From Candidatus Methylophosphatis haderslevensis (GTDB lineage Bacteria > Pseudomonadota > Gammaproteobacteria > Burkholderiales > Rhodocyclaceae), in contig JADJSA010000009.1 of the NCBI GenBank assembly GCA_016711925.1, forward strand, positions 62,001 through 126,000: DNA of 64,000 nt. Reading direction: 5' to 3'. Position numbers and translations under genes: made by a program. Within the stretch, counting starts at the first letter, position 1. Each line of letters starts with the position of its first letter. Shown piece after piece: positions 18,192-26,993 of this stretch. A model generated the notes under the pieces. The model worked only from the letters and a program-made list of their open reading frames with translations. It searched no databases and was not told the DNA's origin.

Positions 18192-18303
18192 CCTCCGAAA
18201 GCCGCGCCAGATGGCGCTTTGCAGGCAGGCAAGGCTGCGAGGCCCGCCCGATGCGGCGTTCCGGCATGCCATGCCGCAGAGCGCCATTTCATGCGGCTCC
18301 CAG
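18192..18303. repeat. REP-like extragenic palindrome, copy E
   Basis: Left arm CCGAAAGCCGCGCCAGATGG (18195-18214) and right arm CAGAGCGCCATTTCATGCGG (18277-18296). The right half, from 18255, is part of a gap-free block that is nearly identical to 22891 onward, so it shares its history with copy F. Confidence 0.65.
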
Positions 18304-18350
18304 ACCAGGCGCTGCAGAACGCTCAGCCGCAGCGGCGCGTTCGCCGACGA

Positions 18351-18653
18351 TCAGCCGTTCTTGATCCGGCTGACGATGGCGTCGGTAAATTGCCTGGTGC
18401 TGGCCTTGCCGCCGAGATCGCCGGTGCGCACGTTGTCGGCATTGAGTGTGCCGCTGATGGCGCTGCGCAGCCGGTCGCCGAGATCCTTCAGCTTGACGTG
18501 ATCGAGCATCATCGCCGCCGCCAGCATGAGCGCGCCCGCGCAGGCTTCGGCGCCCGCGGCGGCACCTGCCGCGCCGCAAGGTTTGCAGCAGGGGCCGTCC
18601 ATTCCCTGTTCGCGCCACTTCATACGTTCGTCCCGCAGTTCCTTGATTCGCAA
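18351..18653 (-). pseudogene. Chimeric small ORF ending in a duplicated isocitrate dehydrogenase C terminus
   Basis: The last 58 residues (from MLAAAMMLDHVKLKDLGDRL to the end SRIKNG) match the C terminus of the full-length dehydrogenase at 22987-24015 with three conservative changes. The DNA match runs without gaps from about 18255 to 18533. Residues 1-42 are unrelated (RIKELRDERMKWREQG, then GPCCKPCG). A TTG start at 18653 has GGAGG five bases upstream, so a 100-residue product could be translated. It lacks the Rossmann-like core, NAD and isocitrate sites, so it cannot be an active dehydrogenase. Most likely it is a remnant of a second icd copy; a small expressed protein is the alternative. 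Confidence 0.65.
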
Positions 18654-18852
18654 TAGTTCCTCCGCATGACGAACTGAACAAAGAATTCACGAAGAGTGTC
18701 ACGAAGAACCCGATTCCCGCCGGTCGCGTGACAAACCGCACCTGCAAGCCTTTCGTGCATCGCTATCCTGCCTCCCGTGGGTGTCAGGGGACAGTGCCTT
18801 TCGCAGGCGTGCCATCCGGACACAGCTTAGTCAAATCCAGGGGGCATCCTGT

Positions 18853-19845
18853 ATGAAAACGCGAAATATGCAGTCGACGATGTCTGCCGCGCTCACGCTG
18901 ACGCTGGCAATTGCCGGCGCGCTGAGCGCGATTCCCGCACAAGCTCAGTCCAATGAGCCGATTCAGCCTTTGCCGCTCGAAATCAAGCTCGATCCACGGC
19001 GAGTCGCGTTGGGCGACAAGCTGTTCAACGACAAGAGGCTGTCCAAAGACAACAGCATCGCCTGTGCTGGCTGTCACAGCCTCGCCACAGGCGGCGTAGA
19101 TCGCGCGCCGGTGTCCACCGGAATCGGCGGCGCAAAGGGTCCGATCAACGCACCGACGGTGTTCAACAGCGGGTTCAACTTCCGCCAGTTCTGGGATGGT
19201 CGGGCCGCCTCGCTCGAGGAGCAGGCCGCAGGTCCGATCCACAATCCGAAGGAGATGGGCAGCAACTGGCAAGCGGTCACCGCAAAGCTGGCCCAAGATC
19301 AGGCGCTCGTAGCGGAAATCAATGCGATCTATGGCGACGGCGTGCAGCCGAAGAACATCCAGGACGCCATCGCCACCTTCGAGCGTTCCCTGGTGACCCC
19401 GTCCCGCTTCGACCGCCATCTTCGCGGCGAAAAGAACGTCCTCAGCGCAGACGAGCTGCAGGGCTACCAACTGTTCAAGAACTACGGTTGCGTCGCTTGC
19501 CACCAGGGAACCAATGTCGGCGGCAACATGTTCCAGGTCTTCGGCGTCATGGGCGACTACTTCAAGAAACGTGGCGGCATCAACGACGCCGATCTCGGCC
19601 GCTACAACGTCACCAAGGTCGAGGCCGACAAGCATGTGTTCAAGGTGCCGAGTCTGCGCAACGTCGCGGCGACGGCCCCGTATTTCCATGACGGATCCGC
19701 GGCTACGCTGGAGGATGCCGTCGACGTGATGTTCCGCTACCAGCTCGGCCGCGCAGCGCCGGCGAAGGACAAGGGGCTCATCGTAAAGTTTCTGCACACA
19801 TTGACCGGCGAATACAAGGGCAAACCCCTCGTCGCGTCGCGCTAA
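18853..19845 (+). CDS. Di-haem cytochrome c peroxidase
   Basis: 330 residues. A signal peptide ends near AIPAQAQ, so it is periplasmic. Two haem c sites: CAGCH (Cys71, Cys74, His75) and CVACH (Cys213, Cys216, His217). Family text: GDKLFNDKRLSKDNSIACAG, FNFRQFWDGRAASLEEQAAG, FKVPSLRNVAATAPYFHDGS and the C-terminal LIVKFLHTLTGE. It reduces hydrogen peroxide with electrons from small cytochromes. The next gene, a histidine kinase, starts 14 bases downstream, and a response regulator follows, so peroxidase and two-component system seem co-transcribed. Start chosen for the signal peptide and the upstream AGGGGG. Confidence 0.9.
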   Translation: MKTRNMQSTMSAALTLTLAIAGALSAIPAQAQSNEPIQPLPLEIKLDPRRVALGDKLFNDKRLSKDNSIACAGCHSLATGGVDRAPVSTGIGGAKGPINAPTVFNSGFNFRQFWDGRAASLEEQAAGPIHNPKEMGSNWQAVTAKLAQDQALVAEINAIYGDGVQPKNIQDAIATFERSLVTPSRFDRHLRGEKNVLSADELQGYQLFKNYGCVACHQGTNVGGNMFQVFGVMGDYFKKRGGINDADLGRYNVTKVEADKHVFKVPSLRNVAATAPYFHDGSAATLEDAVDVMFRYQLGRAAPAKDKGLIVKFLHTLTGEYKGKPLVASR

Positions 19846-19859
19846 CCGGGAGAACGGCA

Positions 19860-21653
19860 ATGACCCGCAATCAAGTCCTTAGCGCAGCGATCGGCATCGG
19901 GCTGGTCTCCGTGCTCGCATTCCTGGTCGTCAAGACCCGCAGCGTCGACTTCGATGCCCACAATGAAATCATCTCGACCCTGCGCCAACTCAAGCAACTG
20001 GACGCGGAGTGGAATGCCGACGTACTGCGCTCGAAGACCGGTTTCAACACCAACTACGACCCGGTAGCAAGTCCGCTGCCGTTGATCGCAAGACTCGAAG
20101 CTACGTTTCAGGAGCGGACCACCGCGGTGCTGGGTTCGGGCGAAGACGGTTCGGCGGTTACCTCGGCAATTGACGCCTACAAGAAGGCGATGCAAACGAA
20201 GATCGCCTTGATCGAGAATTTCAAGTCTCAAAACGCAATCCTGCGCAACTCATCGCGCTATCTGCCGGTCGCGGCGCACGATCTGTCGGCTGCGGTTGCC
20301 GGGACCGCCGCAGACGGTGCGACGAAATCCCGCACCGACGCGCTGGTGAACCAGCTCGTGACCGGCGCCATGACTTACATCCTCACACCGGACGGTTCTC
20401 TGAGGTCCAGCGTAACGGAGAAGTCGGCTTCGTTGGGCGAGCTGAGCAACAAGTTCGCGCCCGAACTGCGCGAACAGGCCGAACTGTTCGGGTCGCACGT
20501 CGATACCGTTCTGCGCCAGCAAGACGCCGGTGACAAGCTTCTGACCGAACTCACTACGCTGCCCACGGCCGCCAGGATCGATGCGCTGACCGATGCCTAC
20601 AACAGCGAACACGACCAGCAGTTGATTGCGCAGCAGAATTACCGCTTGGCGCTGATCGCCTATTCGGCGCTGTTGCTGGCGGGCATCGCTTGGCTGGCAT
20701 CGCGGCTGTTCAAGAGCTACCGATTGCTGCGCCGTTCGAACGCCAGCCTGAAGAAGGCACACGACGATCTCAAGGAATCGCAGACATACATGGTGCAGTC
20801 GGAGAAGATGTCTGCGCTGGGTCAGATGGTCGCCGGGATCGCACACGAGATCAATACCCCGCTGGCCTACGTCAAAGGCACGATCGACCTGCTGGCCGAG
20901 CAGATCGGCCAGATCAAGGGTCTTGCGCGCACAAGCTATACGCTGACGCGATTGATGCGCGAGCAGGCCGACAAGGCAACCGTCAAGCAGCACTTCCTCG
21001 AACTGGAGGGCGTGGCAAGACAGACGATCGACGGCAATGTGGTCGAGGAGATGGGATCGCTGCTCGAAACGGGTTCGCACGGCATCGGTCAGATCAGCGA
21101 AATTGTGCTCAACCTGAAGAATTTCAGCCGTCTCGATCGTGCCAAGGTCAGTGAGTTCAACGTGCAGGAGGGCCTCGACAGCACCCTGCTCCTAGCGCAT
21201 AACCTGCTTAAGAACAAGGTGAGGATCGAGAAGGAGTTTGACGACGTTCCGCCGATCACCTGCTCGCCGTCGCAGATCAACCAAGTGTTCCTGAACATCA
21301 TATCGAACGCCGCTCAGGCGATTCCTGACGGACGGATGGGTGTTCTGACGCTACGCACGTCGCAGGTCAATGAGGACACCGTCTGCGTCGAGATTCAAGA
21401 CGACGGCGACGGTATTCCATCCGATATTTTGCCGAAGATATTCGATCCATTCTTCACAACCAAGGAGATCGGCAAGGGCACCGGCATGGGTTTGTCGATC
21501 TCGTACAAGATCATCCAGGAACATGGCGGCCGGATCGAGGTAAACACGGAACCGGGGGTCGGCACGGTGTTCTCGATCGAGCTTCCGGTCAAACCGAACC
21601 AGGATTCCAGCGCCGCCGAGACCTTCGAAGACGACCTTCTGCTGGCTGCCTGA
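19860..21653 (+). CDS. Membrane sensor histidine kinase with DAHL-type sensor region
   Basis: 597 residues. Membrane helix 1 at about 7-25, then a long helical periplasmic region (about 28-255, resembling the DAHL sensor domain found with peroxidase-linked kinases), helix 2 at about 262-283, a coiled-coil linker, then HisKA with phospho-acceptor His329 in GIAHEINTPL. The ATPase part has N-box NIISNAAQAIPDG, G1 IQDDGDGIP, F-box FDPFFTTK and G2 GTGMGLSIS. All catalytic elements are present. Its position directly after the peroxidase gene suggests that it senses a periplasmic or redox signal related to that enzyme. Confidence 0.87.
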   Translation: MTRNQVLSAAIGIGLVSVLAFLVVKTRSVDFDAHNEIISTLRQLKQLDAEWNADVLRSKTGFNTNYDPVASPLPLIARLEATFQERTTAVLGSGEDGSAVTSAIDAYKKAMQTKIALIENFKSQNAILRNSSRYLPVAAHDLSAAVAGTAADGATKSRTDALVNQLVTGAMTYILTPDGSLRSSVTEKSASLGELSNKFAPELREQAELFGSHVDTVLRQQDAGDKLLTELTTLPTAARIDALTDAYNSEHDQQLIAQQNYRLALIAYSALLLAGIAWLASRLFKSYRLLRRSNASLKKAHDDLKESQTYMVQSEKMSALGQMVAGIAHEINTPLAYVKGTIDLLAEQIGQIKGLARTSYTLTRLMREQADKATVKQHFLELEGVARQTIDGNVVEEMGSLLETGSHGIGQISEIVLNLKNFSRLDRAKVSEFNVQEGLDSTLLLAHNLLKNKVRIEKEFDDVPPITCSPSQINQVFLNIISNAAQAIPDGRMGVLTLRTSQVNEDTVCVEIQDDGDGIPSDILPKIFDPFFTTKEIGKGTGMGLSISYKIIQEHGGRIEVNTEPGVGTVFSIELPVKPNQDSSAAETFEDDLLLAA

Positions 21654-21696
21654 AGCGCACCGCGCAGATTTCCGCAATACTCCAGGATCGATTCAA

Positions 21697-22632
21697 ATGA
21701 CCATCAAACCTACCGTTCTGTTCGTTGACGATGAACCCCACATCGTGAATCTGCTCAAGATGATGTTTCGCGCCGATTACGAAGTCATGTCGGCGACCTC
21801 GGGCGAAGGTGCGCTCGACATCGTCCAGACCCGAAAGGTGCACGTAATCGTCAGCGATCAGCGCATGCCCGGCATGCTCGGCACCGAGTTGCTTGCCCAG
21901 GTGCGCAAACTCTCTCCGGGCACGATGCGAATCCTGCTCACCGGCTATTCCGATCTGGCTGCAATGGTCGGCTCGATCAATGAAGGAGAGATCTACCGAT
22001 TCGTCAACAAGCCGTGGAACAACGACGAGATGCGCGCCCTGGTCCGAGAAGCGGCGGAGACAGCGCTGAGCACGGACGCCTCGCCGGCACTTGCGTCAGA
22101 GGAAGCCGCTCCGGCAGCGGCCGGGGCCGACCCCGGGATACTGGTGCTCGACGAAAACGTTTCACAGAACGGTTGGTTCAAGGATCATTTCGGACCCGAT
22201 TTTCCGGTGTTTGCCGCGCAGTCCATCGACGACGCGCTCACCGTGCTGGAGCAGCGTGACATCGGAGTTGTGATAACGGACACCAAGGTCGGCGGAGAGG
22301 AAACGCTCAACCTGTTGCGCGTACTCAAGCAGCAGTATCCAGTAGTCATGACGGTCATGTTGACGGCGCAGGCCGATTCGGATGCCGTGCTGAAGATGAT
22401 CAACCAGGCCCAGGTCTGCCGGCTGTCGTTCAAGCCGGTCAAGCGCGGTGCGCTTGACATAGCGGTCAAGGCCGCGATGATGCACCATCGGCGCTACCGT
22501 GCCGACCCGACCCTGGTCCGTCGCCAACGAGTGGCGCGTTCTGCAGGCCACGAAGAATCGTCGCTGGCTCGTTCTCTCGCCAGCCGCCTGAAAGGGATCG
22601 GGCGCCGCTTCGGCTTCGGCCTTCACAGCTGA
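21697..22632 (+). CDS. Response regulator with two receiver domains
   Basis: 311 residues. The first receiver (about 1-120) is intact: DDE near the N terminus, phospho-acceptor Asp54 in VIVSDQRMPG, and Lys in FVNKPW. The second (about 143-265) has Asp195 in VVITDTKVGG and a Lys in LSFKPV, but a degenerate acidic pocket (VLDEN). No DNA-binding or enzymatic output domain follows, only a basic tail (about 265-311). It is probably a relay or protein-protein regulator for the kinase encoded 43 bases upstream. Confidence 0.82.
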   Translation: MTIKPTVLFVDDEPHIVNLLKMMFRADYEVMSATSGEGALDIVQTRKVHVIVSDQRMPGMLGTELLAQVRKLSPGTMRILLTGYSDLAAMVGSINEGEIYRFVNKPWNNDEMRALVREAAETALSTDASPALASEEAAPAAAGADPGILVLDENVSQNGWFKDHFGPDFPVFAAQSIDDALTVLEQRDIGVVITDTKVGGEETLNLLRVLKQQYPVVMTVMLTAQADSDAVLKMINQAQVCRLSFKPVKRGALDIAVKAAMMHHRRYRADPTLVRRQRVARSAGHEESSLARSLASRLKGIGRRFGFGLHS

Positions 22633-22867
22633 ACCGAGTGATACCCGACTGATCGATCCGCGCTGGCTGCGCGACGGCGGGTTTTGGTCGGTTCCCGATT
22701 TGACGGCTGGAATGCGCGTAAACAACTCGTGCGCAGGTAGAGAATAGTCAATTCGCGGATTGCCGCTGAGCATTGCCCGCGTTGATCTCTCGATCGAACT
22801 CAGCGACTTGAACCAAAGCGCAAGGCGAACCGGGAACTCGCGTAGAATGGCGATTCCCCGGTATGCA
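22633..22867. other. Gap between convergent genes, no gene seen
   Basis: Together with the repeat at 22868-22943 this fills the 354 bases between the response regulator and icd, whose 3' ends face each other. I found no coding frame with support and no hairpin followed by a T run. Confidence 0.4.
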
Positions 22868-22943
22868 TCTCTGGGAGCCAAGCGTGATGAGGCGTTCCGG
22901 CATGCCATGCCGCAGAGCGCCGGTCCATGCGGCTCCCAGACCA
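22868..22943. repeat. REP-like extragenic palindrome, copy F
   Basis: Left arm CTCTGGGAGCC (22870-22880) mirrors the right GGCTCCCAGA (22931-22940). The right arm includes CAGAGCGCCGGTCCATGCGG (22913-22932). From 22891 on, it is part of the block duplicated near 18255, which includes the end of icd. Confidence 0.65.
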
Positions 22944-22986
22944 AGCCTTGCAGAACGCTCCGCCGCAGCGGCGCGTTCGCAGACGC

Positions 22987-24015
22987 TCAGCCGTTCTTGA
23001 TCCGGCTGACGATTGCGTCGGTGAATTGCTTGGTGCTGGCCTTGCCACCGAGATCGCCGGTGCGCACGTTGTCGGCATTGAGTGTGCCGCTGATTGCGCC
23101 GCGCAGCCGGTCACCGAGATCCTTCATCTTGACGTGGTCGAGCATCATCGCCGCGGCCAGCATCAGCGCCGTCGGGTTGGCGATGCCCTTGCCGGCGATG
23201 TCGGGCGCCGAGCCATGCACCGCCTCGAAGATGGCCGCGTCGGCGCCGATGTTGCCGCCGGGCGCCATGCCCAAGCCGCCGACCAGACCGGCGGTCAGGT
23301 CGGACAGGATGTCGCCGAACAGGTTGGTGGTGACCAGGGTGTCGAACTGCCACGGGTTCATCACCAGCTTCATGGCGCAGGCGTCGATGATGACGTCATC
23401 CATCAGGATTTTGCCCTTGTACTTCTCCTCGTACATCATGTAGGCGGTCTCGAGAAAGATGCCGGTCAGCGCCTTCATGATGTTGGCCTTGTGCACTACC
23501 GTCAGCCGTTTACGGCCGTGGGCGATGGCGTATTCGAAGGCGTATTCGAGAATGTTGCGCGCGCCCTTGCGGGTATTGACGCCGGTGGCGATGGCCACCG
23601 CATGCGGGTCGCCGTCGATCGGGATGAAGTGCTCGTAGCCCATGTAGAGGCCTTCGTTGTTTTCGCGCAGCAGCACCAGGTCGATGTTGTCGTAGCGCCC
23701 GCCCGGGATCAGCGTGCTGACCGGACGCACGTTGGCGTAGAGCTTGAACTCTTCGCGCAGGCGCACGTTGGACGAGCGGTAGCCGCCGCCCACCGGCGTT
23801 TCCAGCGGACCTTTCAAGGCAAGCCTGGTCTTGCGGATGCTGTCGAGCGTGGCGCCGGGCAACGGGTCGCCCGCGGCCTTGACGCCGCCCATGCCGGCCA
23901 CGGCCGATTCCCACTCGAACGGCGCACCGAGCGCGTCGAGCGCGGCCAGCGTGGCGTCCATGATCTCCGGGCCGATGCCGTCGCCGGCGATCAGGGTGGC
24001 AGGTATGCGTGTCAT
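22987..24015 (-). CDS. NAD-type isocitrate dehydrogenase (isopropylmalate dehydrogenase family)
   Basis: 342 residues. GDGIGPEIMDATLAAL at the N terminus, the substrate word YRSSNVRLREEFKLYANVRP (Ser/Asn/Arg/Arg), RENNEGLYMGYEH, VHKANIMKALTG with the catalytic Lys, NLFGDILSDLTAGLVGGLG with the metal-binding Asp residues, and FEAVHGSAPDIAGKGIANPT for the cofactor. The ENNEGLYMGYEH type and short length fit the NAD-linked isocitrate dehydrogenases of proteobacteria better than LeuB. It would convert isocitrate to 2-oxoglutarate in the citric acid cycle. Its C-terminal 58 codons are duplicated at 18351. It lies downstream of dnaQ on the same strand but 197 bases away, so probably has its own promoter. 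Confidence 0.85.
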   Translation of the reverse strand: MTRIPATLIAGDGIGPEIMDATLAALDALGAPFEWESAVAGMGGVKAAGDPLPGATLDSIRKTRLALKGPLETPVGGGYRSSNVRLREEFKLYANVRPVSTLIPGGRYDNIDLVLLRENNEGLYMGYEHFIPIDGDPHAVAIATGVNTRKGARNILEYAFEYAIAHGRKRLTVVHKANIMKALTGIFLETAYMMYEEKYKGKILMDDVIIDACAMKLVMNPWQFDTLVTTNLFGDILSDLTAGLVGGLGMAPGGNIGADAAIFEAVHGSAPDIAGKGIANPTALMLAAAMMLDHVKMKDLGDRLRGAISGTLNADNVRTGDLGGKASTKQFTDAIVSRIKNG

Positions 24016-24212
24016 TCAGTTTCTCCCTCTGTATGGTGTTTGGACCGACTCGAAATTGCGCCGCCCGGATGCCGATCCCCCGGGCTGGTGGCCGCGGGAG
24101 AGCGCCAGATCCGCTCGCGCCCGGCTCGCCGCCGGACTGCCGGTTGCGCGGTTTCCAATGATATCGAATCAGCCTTGCGGCCGGCTTACGCGATGTCGCC
24201 GCAGTCCGTGCA

Positions 24213-24934
24213 TCAGGCGCTCGCCGTTGCGTCGTTGACCGCCGTGCGCCAGACGCAACGGCCCTTGCTCTCTGCCGCGATGTCGTCGAGCACCTTTTCA
24301 TGCGCGGCGAGTTCCTCGTCGGTGGCGCGCAGCACGCGCAGCGGCAGGCGTTCGCCTGGGGCGCCGCCGGCCGCATCGCCGGCTTCGCGTGGCGTATCGA
24401 GGTCCATCACCAGGGTTTCCTGCCCGCGCGTCATCGCCAGGTAGACCTCGGCGAGCAGTTCGGCGTCGAGCAGCGCACCGTGCAGGGTGCGGCCGGAATT
24501 GTCCACCGCGTAGCGTTCGCACAGCACATCCAGCGAGGCGCGCTTGCCGGGGTTGAGTTCCTTGGCGAGCTTGAGGGTATCGACCACGCCGGCGCAGTAT
24601 TCGCCGACCGGGGCGAGGCCGGCCAGGCCAAATTCGTTGTCGAGAAAGCCGATGTCGAAGGCCGCGTTGTGAATCACCAGTTCGGCATCGCGGATCACCT
24701 CGATCAGTTCGCCGGCAATCTCGGCAAACTTCGGCTTGTCGGCAAGGAAGTCGGCGGTGATGCCATGCACCGCCTGGGCACCCGCGTCGATTTCGCGCCC
24801 CGGATTGAGGTAGCAGTGGAAGCGCCGGCCGGAGAGCTTGCGGCCGACGATTTCGACGCAGCCGATCTCGATGACGCGGTGCCGTTGCGCCAGTCGAGGC
24901 CCGTGGTTTCGGTGTCGAGGACGATTTGTCGCAT
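24213..24934 (-). CDS. dnaQ: DNA polymerase III epsilon subunit (proofreading exonuclease), frameshifted
   Basis: Exonuclease motif I QIVLDTETTGLDWRNG, then in the next frame HRVIEIGCVEI, motif II VIHNAAFDIGFLDNE and motif III TLHGALLDAELLAEVYL. Removing a 3'-terminal mismatch during replication needs all three, and all are present. The frame changes at about 24880-24883: one C is missing in AACGGC(C)ACCGC. Restored length is 240 residues. An ATG at 24946 (RPTMRQIVL) is an alternative start. The gene follows rnhA on the same strand with almost no gap, the usual rnhA-dnaQ neighbourhood, though in many bacteria the two are divergent. Because dnaQ is normally needed for healthy growth, a sequence error is likelier than real loss. 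Confidence 0.88.
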
Positions 24935-24949
24935 GGTCGGTCGCATCCT

Positions 24950-25411
24950 TCAGATTTTTCGCAGGGATTCGATGCCGCGCCGCGCAAGCGCGTCGGCGCG
25001 TTCGTTCTCCGGATGGCCGGCGTGTCCCTTGACCCAGCGCCAGTCGACATCGTGCTGCGCGGCCAGACGGTCGAGTTCCTGCCACAGATCGACGTTCTTT
25101 ACCGGCGCCTTGGCGGCGGTTTTCCAGCCGCGCGCCTTCCAGCCGCCGATCCATTCGCTGATGCCCTTCTGCACATACTGCGAGTCGGTCCACACGCAGA
25201 CCCGCACCGGGCGCTTGAGCGCTTCCAGCGCCCGGATCACGGCAGTGAGTTCCATCCGGTTGTTGGTGGTCTGTGGCTCGCCGCCGTACAGCTCGCGTTC
25301 GGTGCCCCCGGCACGCAGGATGGCGCCCCAGCCGCCGGGGCCGGGATTGCCGCTGCAGGCACCATCGGTGAAGATTTCGACTTCGGCAGCGCTCCGGGTT
25401 TGGTCGGTCAT
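24950..25411 (-). CDS. rnhA: Ribonuclease HI
   Basis: 153 residues from the ATG at 25411. Active-site Asp-Glu-Asp-Asp set: [39 protein letters not shown] and [16 protein letters not shown]. The basic handle region [20 protein letters not shown] is present. It removes RNA from RNA-DNA hybrids (primers, R-loops). The start overlaps the methyltransferase stop by four bases (ATGA), so the two are coupled, and dnaQ follows at once. Confidence 0.95.
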   Translation of the reverse strand: MTDQTRSAAEVEIFTDGACSGNPGPGGWGAILRAGGTERELYGGEPQTTNNRMELTAVIRALEALKRPVRVCVWTDSQYVQKGISEWIGGWKARGWKTAAKAPVKNVDLWQELDRLAAQHDVDWRWVKGHAGHPENERADALARRGIESLRKI

Positions 25412-26196
25412 TGTTCCGTGCAACGCGTGCCGTTCGTTTCGGTGCTGCGCTGTGCCTCGTGGCGCCGCGTCACAGGCGCCAGCGCGCGGGCGCGCGCGCG
25501 CGCGTCCTTCCACTTGGGCAGGATCAGACGCATGCCCGGCACGCGCTTGATTGCCTGCACGACATAGACGGCCCCGGCAAAGGGCCACCAGCGGTCGCCG
25601 GCCGCAGCCATGAAGTGCCATCGCATCAGCCATTTCTCCTGGACCACAGCCGGCGCGTAACAGCCGAATGCCCCCGCCTGCGTTTCAAATCCGAGCAGTG
25701 CCAGCCAGTCCTTGAGGCGGCGCACCGACAGATAAGTGCCGCACCAGGGCACCGGCCCCTTCCCGCGCATCATGCTGCGCTTGGCACCCCACAGGCTGAA
25801 CGGATTGAAACCGGCAATCAGCACATGGCCTTCGGGCACCAGCACGCGCTCGACCTCGCGCAGGATCTGGTGCGGATTGGCGGCGAACTCGAGGACATGC
25901 GGCAACATCACCAGATCGATGCTGTGAGTGGCGAACGGCAGTTGCTCGGGCGAGGCAAGAACCGGCGCACCCGGCTCGACGCAGGTCAGAAACCGGAACG
26001 GGATGCGGTTGGCGCGCAGAAAATCGACCTGCGGCAGACCGATCTGCAGCGCGTTGAAACCGAAAATGTCGGCCGACACCTGGTCCATCCGGGCCAACTC
26101 CCAGTCCAGCACGTAGCGGCCCTGCGGCGTCGCCAACCAGGCGGCCAGATCGTCATTTGACACCGCGGGAGCGAGATCCGACACTGGGCCACTCAT
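25408..26196 (-). CDS. Class I SAM-dependent methyltransferase (YafS-like)
   Basis: 262 residues. The N-terminal half has the SAM-fold order, although the first glycine loop is weak ([10 protein letters not shown]). Then [20 protein letters not shown], the usual motif for target methyltransferases of the Methyltransf_11 group, and [24 protein letters not shown]. The C terminus is basic. It lies directly upstream of rnhA with overlapping codons and diverges from gloB, the same neighbourhood as yafS in enterobacteria. The substrate is unknown. Confidence 0.8.
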   Translation of the reverse strand: MSGPVSDLAPAVSNDDLAAWLATPQGRYVLDWELARMDQVSADIFGFNALQIGLPQVDFLRANRIPFRFLTCVEPGAPVLASPEQLPFATHSIDLVMLPHVLEFAANPHQILREVERVLVPEGHVLIAGFNPFSLWGAKRSMMRGKGPVPWCGTYLSVRRLKDWLALLGFETQAGAFGCYAPAVVQEKWLMRWHFMAAAGDRWWPFAGAVYVVQAIKRVPGMRLILPKWKDARARARALAPVTRRHEAQRSTETNGTRCTEQ

Positions 26197-26219
26197 CGGC
26201 CGAAACGCCCGCGCAAATC

Positions 26220-26975
26220 ATGGACATCAGCGGCATTCCCGCATTCAGCGACAACTATATCTGGTGCCTGGAACAGGACGGCCGCGCCGTGGTGGTCGAT
26301 CCGGGCGACGCGCTGCCGGTACTCGACCATCTGGCGCATCGCGGCGCCACGCTGGCCGCGATCATGATCACCCACCATCATGGCGATCATGCGGGCGGGA
26401 TTGCCGGTCTGGTGCGGCGATTCGACGTTCCGGTATTCGGGCCTGCGGCTGAGGACATTGCCGGCGTAACGGTGAAAGTGCGGGAGGGCGATACGGTGCG
26501 AATACCGCAGATCGACGCGGAATTTTCCGTGATCGAGGTGCCCGGCCATACGCTTGGGCATGTCGCCTATTATCGCCCGAATCACCTGTTCTGTGGCGAC
26601 ACGCTGTTTGCCTGTGGCTGCGGCCGGCTCTTCGAGGGCACGCCGGCACAGATGTTCGCCTCGCTTGCCAGGCTGGCCGCGCTGCCGGGCGACACCCGGG
26701 TGTTCTGCGCTCACGAATACACGCAGTCGAACATCCGTTTCGCCCTCGCTGTGGAACCGGACAATCGACGCCTGATCGACCGCGCCAGCGCGGTAAATGC
26801 GCTGCGCGAAGCCGGTTTGCCCAGCGTGCCGTCGAGCATCGAAACGGAACGCCAGACCAATCCGTTCCTGCGCGCCAGCGAACCGGCGGTGCGGGCCGCG
26901 GCGCGGGCGCACGGCGCGGGCGACTCGCCGGTGACGGTTTTCGCGGCGCTGCGCGAATGGAAGAACCGCTTCTGA
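26220..26975 (+). CDS. gloB: Hydroxyacylglutathione hydrolase (glyoxalase II)
   Basis: 251 residues from the ATG at 26220. Metallo-beta-lactamase fold with the two-metal site word [10 protein letters not shown], then [34 protein letters not shown] (bridging Asp) and [18 protein letters not shown]. The C-terminal substrate domain has ERQTNPFLR. It cleaves S-lactoylglutathione to D-lactate and glutathione in methylglyoxal removal. It diverges from the methyltransferase gene with only 23 bases between the starts, so their promoters overlap. Confidence 0.95.
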   Translation: MDISGIPAFSDNYIWCLEQDGRAVVVDPGDALPVLDHLAHRGATLAAIMITHHHGDHAGGIAGLVRRFDVPVFGPAAEDIAGVTVKVREGDTVRIPQIDAEFSVIEVPGHTLGHVAYYRPNHLFCGDTLFACGCGRLFEGTPAQMFASLARLAALPGDTRVFCAHEYTQSNIRFALAVEPDNRRLIDRASAVNALREAGLPSVPSSIETERQTNPFLRASEPAVRAAARAHGAGDSPVTVFAALREWKNRF

Positions 26976-26993
26976 ACGGCCTCGCAGCAGGCT

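Noticed and set aside
16438..18267. 609-codon open frame on the - strand
   Set aside because: It lies opposite the biotin carrier and sodium-pump beta genes, with His/Gln/Glu-rich nonsense text.
24090..24130. Possible further REP-like copy (GGGAGAGCGCCAGATCCG)
   Set aside because: It shares GAGAGCGCCA but lacks the CATGCGGC core and any second arm; too weak.
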